A DNA stretch of 64,000 bases, taken from NCBI GenBank assembly GCA_022113835.1, contig JAILWY010000020.1, forward strand, positions 4,278,001 through 4,342,000. The letters run 5' to 3'. The stretch is from Atopsyche davidsoni. Lineage: Eukaryota > Arthropoda > Insecta > Trichoptera > Hydrobiosidae. A program made the translations under genes and the position numbers. This document shows, in pieces, positions 60,376 to 64,000 of this stretch (its first letter is position 1; each line of letters opens with the position of its first letter). The notes under the pieces are model-generated. The model had not been told where the DNA came from. It saw nothing but the letters and a program-made list of their open reading frames with translations, and ran no database searches.

Positions 60376-60859
60376 AGTTATATATTAAATTAGAAATGCA
60401 ACATTTACACAGCCTTCCAGCGTAACGACTTCCTGTCCTTTTCGTGTGTGAATTGATGTGCAATTATTATGATTGAGCAATGTGAGGTCGTAGGTTAGAA
60501 TCCTTGTAACGAGATCTGTAACAACACGTTAAAATTTGGGCCAGCTATAAAAAAAATACATGTAAAAACTAATTTTAAAAATTATTATTGCTATTTAGTA
60601 AAAATATGCTCATAAATTTCAAGAGTCATGAAAGGTTTACTACTTTACAGTTTCAGGGCATTGCGTTTCAAGTCGTGGAGAAATGCGTTGCGCTTTGTTA
60701 GAGTAGAGGTCCTCAAACTTTTTTGTACCGTGGACCTCTTTGTATTGATTTTTATGAATTCCAAAAGTAAAATAAAAATTCTAATATAAATGTGGAACTC
60801 AGATGTAGTACATATTGCTTGTGCAGAAACAACAGCAGGAGCCTCTCATTTCTACAAGG

Positions 60860-60960
60860 TGCTTCCAGGATACTTTATTCCATGTCCGCTACTGCATTAC
60901 TGAACCTCTACATACGCTCAGGGCACTGCTGAAGCCATGCATATAATTCAGAATGGAAGA
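60860..60960. repeat. Dispersed repeat copy (same family as 30,985)
   Basis: CCATGTCCGCTACTGCATTA and ACGCTCAGGGCAC shared with 31,128-31,185 and 42,339-42,402. Confidence 0.55.
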
Positions 60961-60999
60961 AGTGGGGTGGAATTCCACGACTGGTCCTGGGGTTTTGTG

Positions 61000-63488
61000 G
61001 ACTGGGGTCGTCATAGACCACATTGGGAAGCTATGCCCTGGAGGTGTATAGTCGCCGGAGACCAGGTCAAGTAGTCGCAGCCGCTGCAGCCGGTACCGGT
61101 GCAGGCGCAGTTCCCGCATTGTCCCCTGATGATGCACCGGCGTGGGAGGCTGGCCGCAATTATCCGTCATTGCGTCCGCAGCAGCATCAGGGTTGCCACC
61201 TCCGAAATTTGCACTCCCTCAAAGCCATCGTCTTCTCCAAGCGCCTCTCATATCAAAATACCATTTTACCGAAAAAATGTATGCCGCAAAATGCGCCTTC
61301 CAATGCCTAGTCACTCTAGCGTCAGTCGGCACCAAGTTGTGAGCCTGAGCATATGTGTGTTTAAATTTTGGCAACCCTGGCTTGTCCATTGACGTTTGAT
61401 TTGTATTTTGCAACGGTAGTTATATATTATGAAAGATAGCAAACGCTTCTCTACACCCATGAATGGTGGGATCAGCGTCGTGCCCTCACCGCTGAGGATT
61501 GCGATCGTCCCCGGGTGCTGCCAAGGTCACCTCGGCGGCAGGTTTTACGTTTTAATTATACATCTAGATTCTGCGGTTGAAACAACATCGGAGCGTTGGA
61601 AAAAAAACTAGTATCTCTTGGAGTTTGAATCAATGCTCGGGATCAAAACCGCAAGCGGGATTAAAAAGGGGGACGCGAACCGGTGAGGCCGAACCGGTTT
61701 CTGGAACCCGATCAGCATGCAAATTGGCACTGTGCAAACAGCACAATAGCCCCCCTCGACATCCATGACAAAAGCCGTGATGATGCACCATGAAGCAGAC
61801 ACAAAGGCGGGTTGTATAATAAAAATGATAACTTGATGATTTGACAAATGTCAACATTGTGTATTTTTTAAACCCTTTTTAAAGTGACAATTTAATGTCG
61901 AAATTGTACTTAAAAAAATTCAACAATAACATGGCGTACTGTGGCGGATCTTAACGGGCCTTTCGCTTTGAAAAAATATTTTTTTACTGATTTTTAATGC
62001 TATAATGTACTTTACTCTTGGTGGTCAAGTAATCTTTGAGTTATGTTAATTATTCTACAGCGTACAACAACTAACTTAGCGTAAGTCATAATTATATAAT
62101 AAACTGTTGAACTACTTGTCGAAAGCCTTTAAAAAAAACCATCGTTGTCAATTCGCACGATTTTTGCGGCCAATTGTCATCTAAATATAAAATAAATATC
62201 AGTGGCGTGCGGTCCAGACGATAATTAATTAATTTTTAGGATTTTTGGACAAGACATTGACAAGTGTTCTGAGTTATCAAGGTGCAATAATAACCCAGTC
62301 ATTCTGCTTAAAATAGATTAAATATAATGTGCCGCCGGTTCGCGAAGGGTTAAAATAAAATCACATGCGTCTTAAGCCGGCCTTAAAAGCAATTAAAAAA
62401 AAAAAAAAAAACCCCTCATATCAATCACAACAATATTAATTGTTACAGGGGCACTAATGCATTTTTAATTTACGCGGTCGTGGCGTAACTTTTTCGGCCA
62501 TTTTTTTAAAATATTTAATAATTAGTATTTATTGTTTTATAACAGCGGGCAACACTGCTTGTCTGTGGTCCGGCGGGAGCAATGGCTGCCTCTGGCTCGG
62601 TACACAAGCATTTGGGAATGTAATAGTTTTTGGGAGACGACGCGCGCGCGCGCAAACCAGAGGCACACAAGCTTAATCGGAGATTATTAATTAATTAATT
62701 ATTAATCCACGATCACGACTGCGAATTTAAAAAAAAAAAAAATAATTTATGGGCGCAATGAAAATTCTAACCATTGAAATCAGAACAAATTGATATTGTC
62801 TCCTAAGGCAGTTGCTCCCAGCCTTTTAATTGGCGAAATCGTGTCATTTAATTAATTTAATTGTCACATTATTTTTCTATATCGAAAGTTGATTTTTTTA
62901 CAGAGTATTGAGAAAACTATAAATTATATTTAAATATTTTTTATTATTTAATTAAAGTCCATTTTCAGGGTAAAATAAAATCTTGAAGATGTTGAAAAAT
63001 TGGATAAAATGACGATTTTTCAAAACCAAAGTTTGTTAATGATTTTTTTTTTTTAATTTTTTAATTAATAAGACGCACATGGTTTATATTTAATCTTTTA
63101 ATTTCAATTAAAAAAAAGACTTTTAAATGTTTAGAACTCTTGGAAAAGGGACATGACGAATCTCCAAATTCCTACACTTCAATCGAAAAAATACATATTT
63201 ATCATATTAATAGTAAATTTATAAGACATAAAAATATATTGTGTTCGGAAGAAGGGATGTATCAAACTTTTTGCATTTAAATATTTTTGATTAGTGCAGT
63301 TGGTTTTTCGCAAAACGGACTAGAAAATGATCAAAAAAACTCGATTATGAGACCTAGACCCTTAATCGTTTTTGGGATTTCGTTCGATAATCGTGATCAT
63401 GTATAGAGACACGACATATGCTTATATAGTATATATATATTTTATAAATATATTATTTAACGTTAATTAAAAAAAATCAAGAAAGGTT
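61000..63488. other. Noncoding stretch with repeat ends
   Basis: A GC-rich patch at 61,020-61,200 and 61,440-61,560 without recognised domain; CAGTGGCGTGCGGTCC at 62,201, a repeat-end motif also found near 24,656, 39,908, 44,467 and 53,443 in either orientation; and a (CG)n run at 62,641-62,653. Confidence 0.35.
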
Positions 63489-63714
63489 TATGCTTGTCTT
63501 ACGAGGGCGTAATAGCTCACTAATAGCTGAAGTAAAAAAGCTGCGTTTAAAAAATGGGGTTGAAGTTTTTGTGGCCGGCGTGTTGAGGGAGGGTTGGGTT
63601 ATTTATTCGAAACGTAAACACGCAGCCTCCGGTTTGTTCGGTAACGGTGCAGCGACCAGCTGGCGACCCCCTCCCCTCCTCCCCCGCCCCTGACCCCCCC
63701 CCCCTGCAACCCAG

Positions 63715-63812
63715 AACAGCTGGACTCTGGACGAGCCGCCGTAGACTACGTCAAGACGTACGAAACACAACCGCCGAGAAACGACCTCAGCCGCAGCTCA
63801 AAACCTACTTAA
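63715..63812 (+). CDS. Candidate exon (possibly terminal) behind a strong acceptor
   Basis: An almost pure pyrimidine tract of about 50 nt runs into TGCAACCCAG|AA. In the frame that needs one upstream base, 31 codons follow before TAA (63,810-63,812): QLDSGRAAVDYVKTYETQ, then PPRNDLSRSSKPT. The text looks protein-like, with a VDYV tyrosine motif. The required incoming phase (1) is exactly the outgoing phase of the exon at 24,344-24,410, so both could belong to one + strand transcript, directly or with exons I missed. No homologue recognised. Confidence 0.35.
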
Positions 63813-63860
63813 GACTATGTATACGAAATCGAGTCGATTGTGTATACTTGGGTGTTGAGG

Positions 63861-63913
63861 TGCTTGAAATTTTCAGGTCGTTTCGGTCCCCGTGCCGGGA
63901 CCATCTTCAAGCA
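63861..63913 (-). ncRNA. Hammerhead-ribozyme-like hairpin (degenerate)
   Basis: Minus strand: outer stem TGCTTGAA / TTCAAGCA, then GAAGA, an inner stem GGTCCC / GGGACC, then GAAAC. The order resembles the hammerhead core CUGANGA - stem II - GAAA, but C3 is replaced and there is one extra U before stem II. Probably part of a dispersed retroelement. Confidence 0.35.
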
Positions 63914-64000
63914 TTGTCGAAATGTCGGATGACTGAAAAATCTCCCAATGATAAACGTGGCGAAAAAAAGTCATGAAGCATAGTGATCCTATCAATTACG

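Overview
The window is eukaryotic nuclear DNA, almost certainly from a moth or butterfly. It has spliced genes with GT-AG introns, AT-rich introns, long gene-poor stretches full of decayed mobile elements, and a gene for an ommochrome-binding-protein-like protein, a family known mainly from Lepidoptera. No bacterial, organellar or CRISPR-type features were seen.

Layout. (1) 1-3502, + strand: the last four coding exons of a fs(1)h/BRD4-type BET bromodomain gene, with a very long Gln/Ala tract and the conserved C-terminal P-TEFb-interacting tail; the bromodomains lie outside the window. (2) 3503-7914: no coding gene recognised; at least the start is 3' UTR. (3) 7915-9643, - strand: a complete four-exon ommochrome-binding-protein-like gene. 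(4) 10.2-15.3 kb: a tandem duplication carrying two intact two-coding-exon PARP-type ADP-ribosyltransferase genes (- strand). Between them are a dead pogo/jerky-type transposase and a copied fragment of the neighbouring ommochrome-binding-protein exon 1. (5) 16,992-23,655, - strand: a complete 14-exon Rop (Munc18-1/STXBP1) gene, 594 codons, reconstructed exon by exon with every phase agreeing. (6) 23,656-24,343: a CpG-rich divergent promoter region. (7) 24,344-24,410, + strand: the first coding exon of another gene whose short peptide looks like the start of a PH domain. Its remaining exons are not convincingly found; one candidate acceptor plus ORF lies at 63,715. (8) 24.4-64 kb: probably a giant first intron and/or intergenic DNA, holding RTE-like LINE 3' fragments on both strands, an internally deleted mariner with intact TIRs, a 2.2 kb TIR transposon nested in a satellite-like array, hAT-like MITEs with target-site duplication, a tRNA-derived SINE head, microsatellites, and a dispersed hairpin motif resembling a minimal hammerhead ribozyme.

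The genes do not form one pathway: a chromatin regulator (fs(1)h), a secreted or anchored pigment-binding protein, two likely mono-ADP-ribosyltransferases and a synaptic vesicle fusion factor (Rop) are simply neighbours. The least explained signals are the duplicated ADP-ribosyltransferase pair with its chimeric junction, the recurrent hammerhead-like hairpins (one inside a near-perfect inverted-repeat element at 39.4-39.6 kb), and the transposon with an unassigned transposase in the 35-38 kb array.
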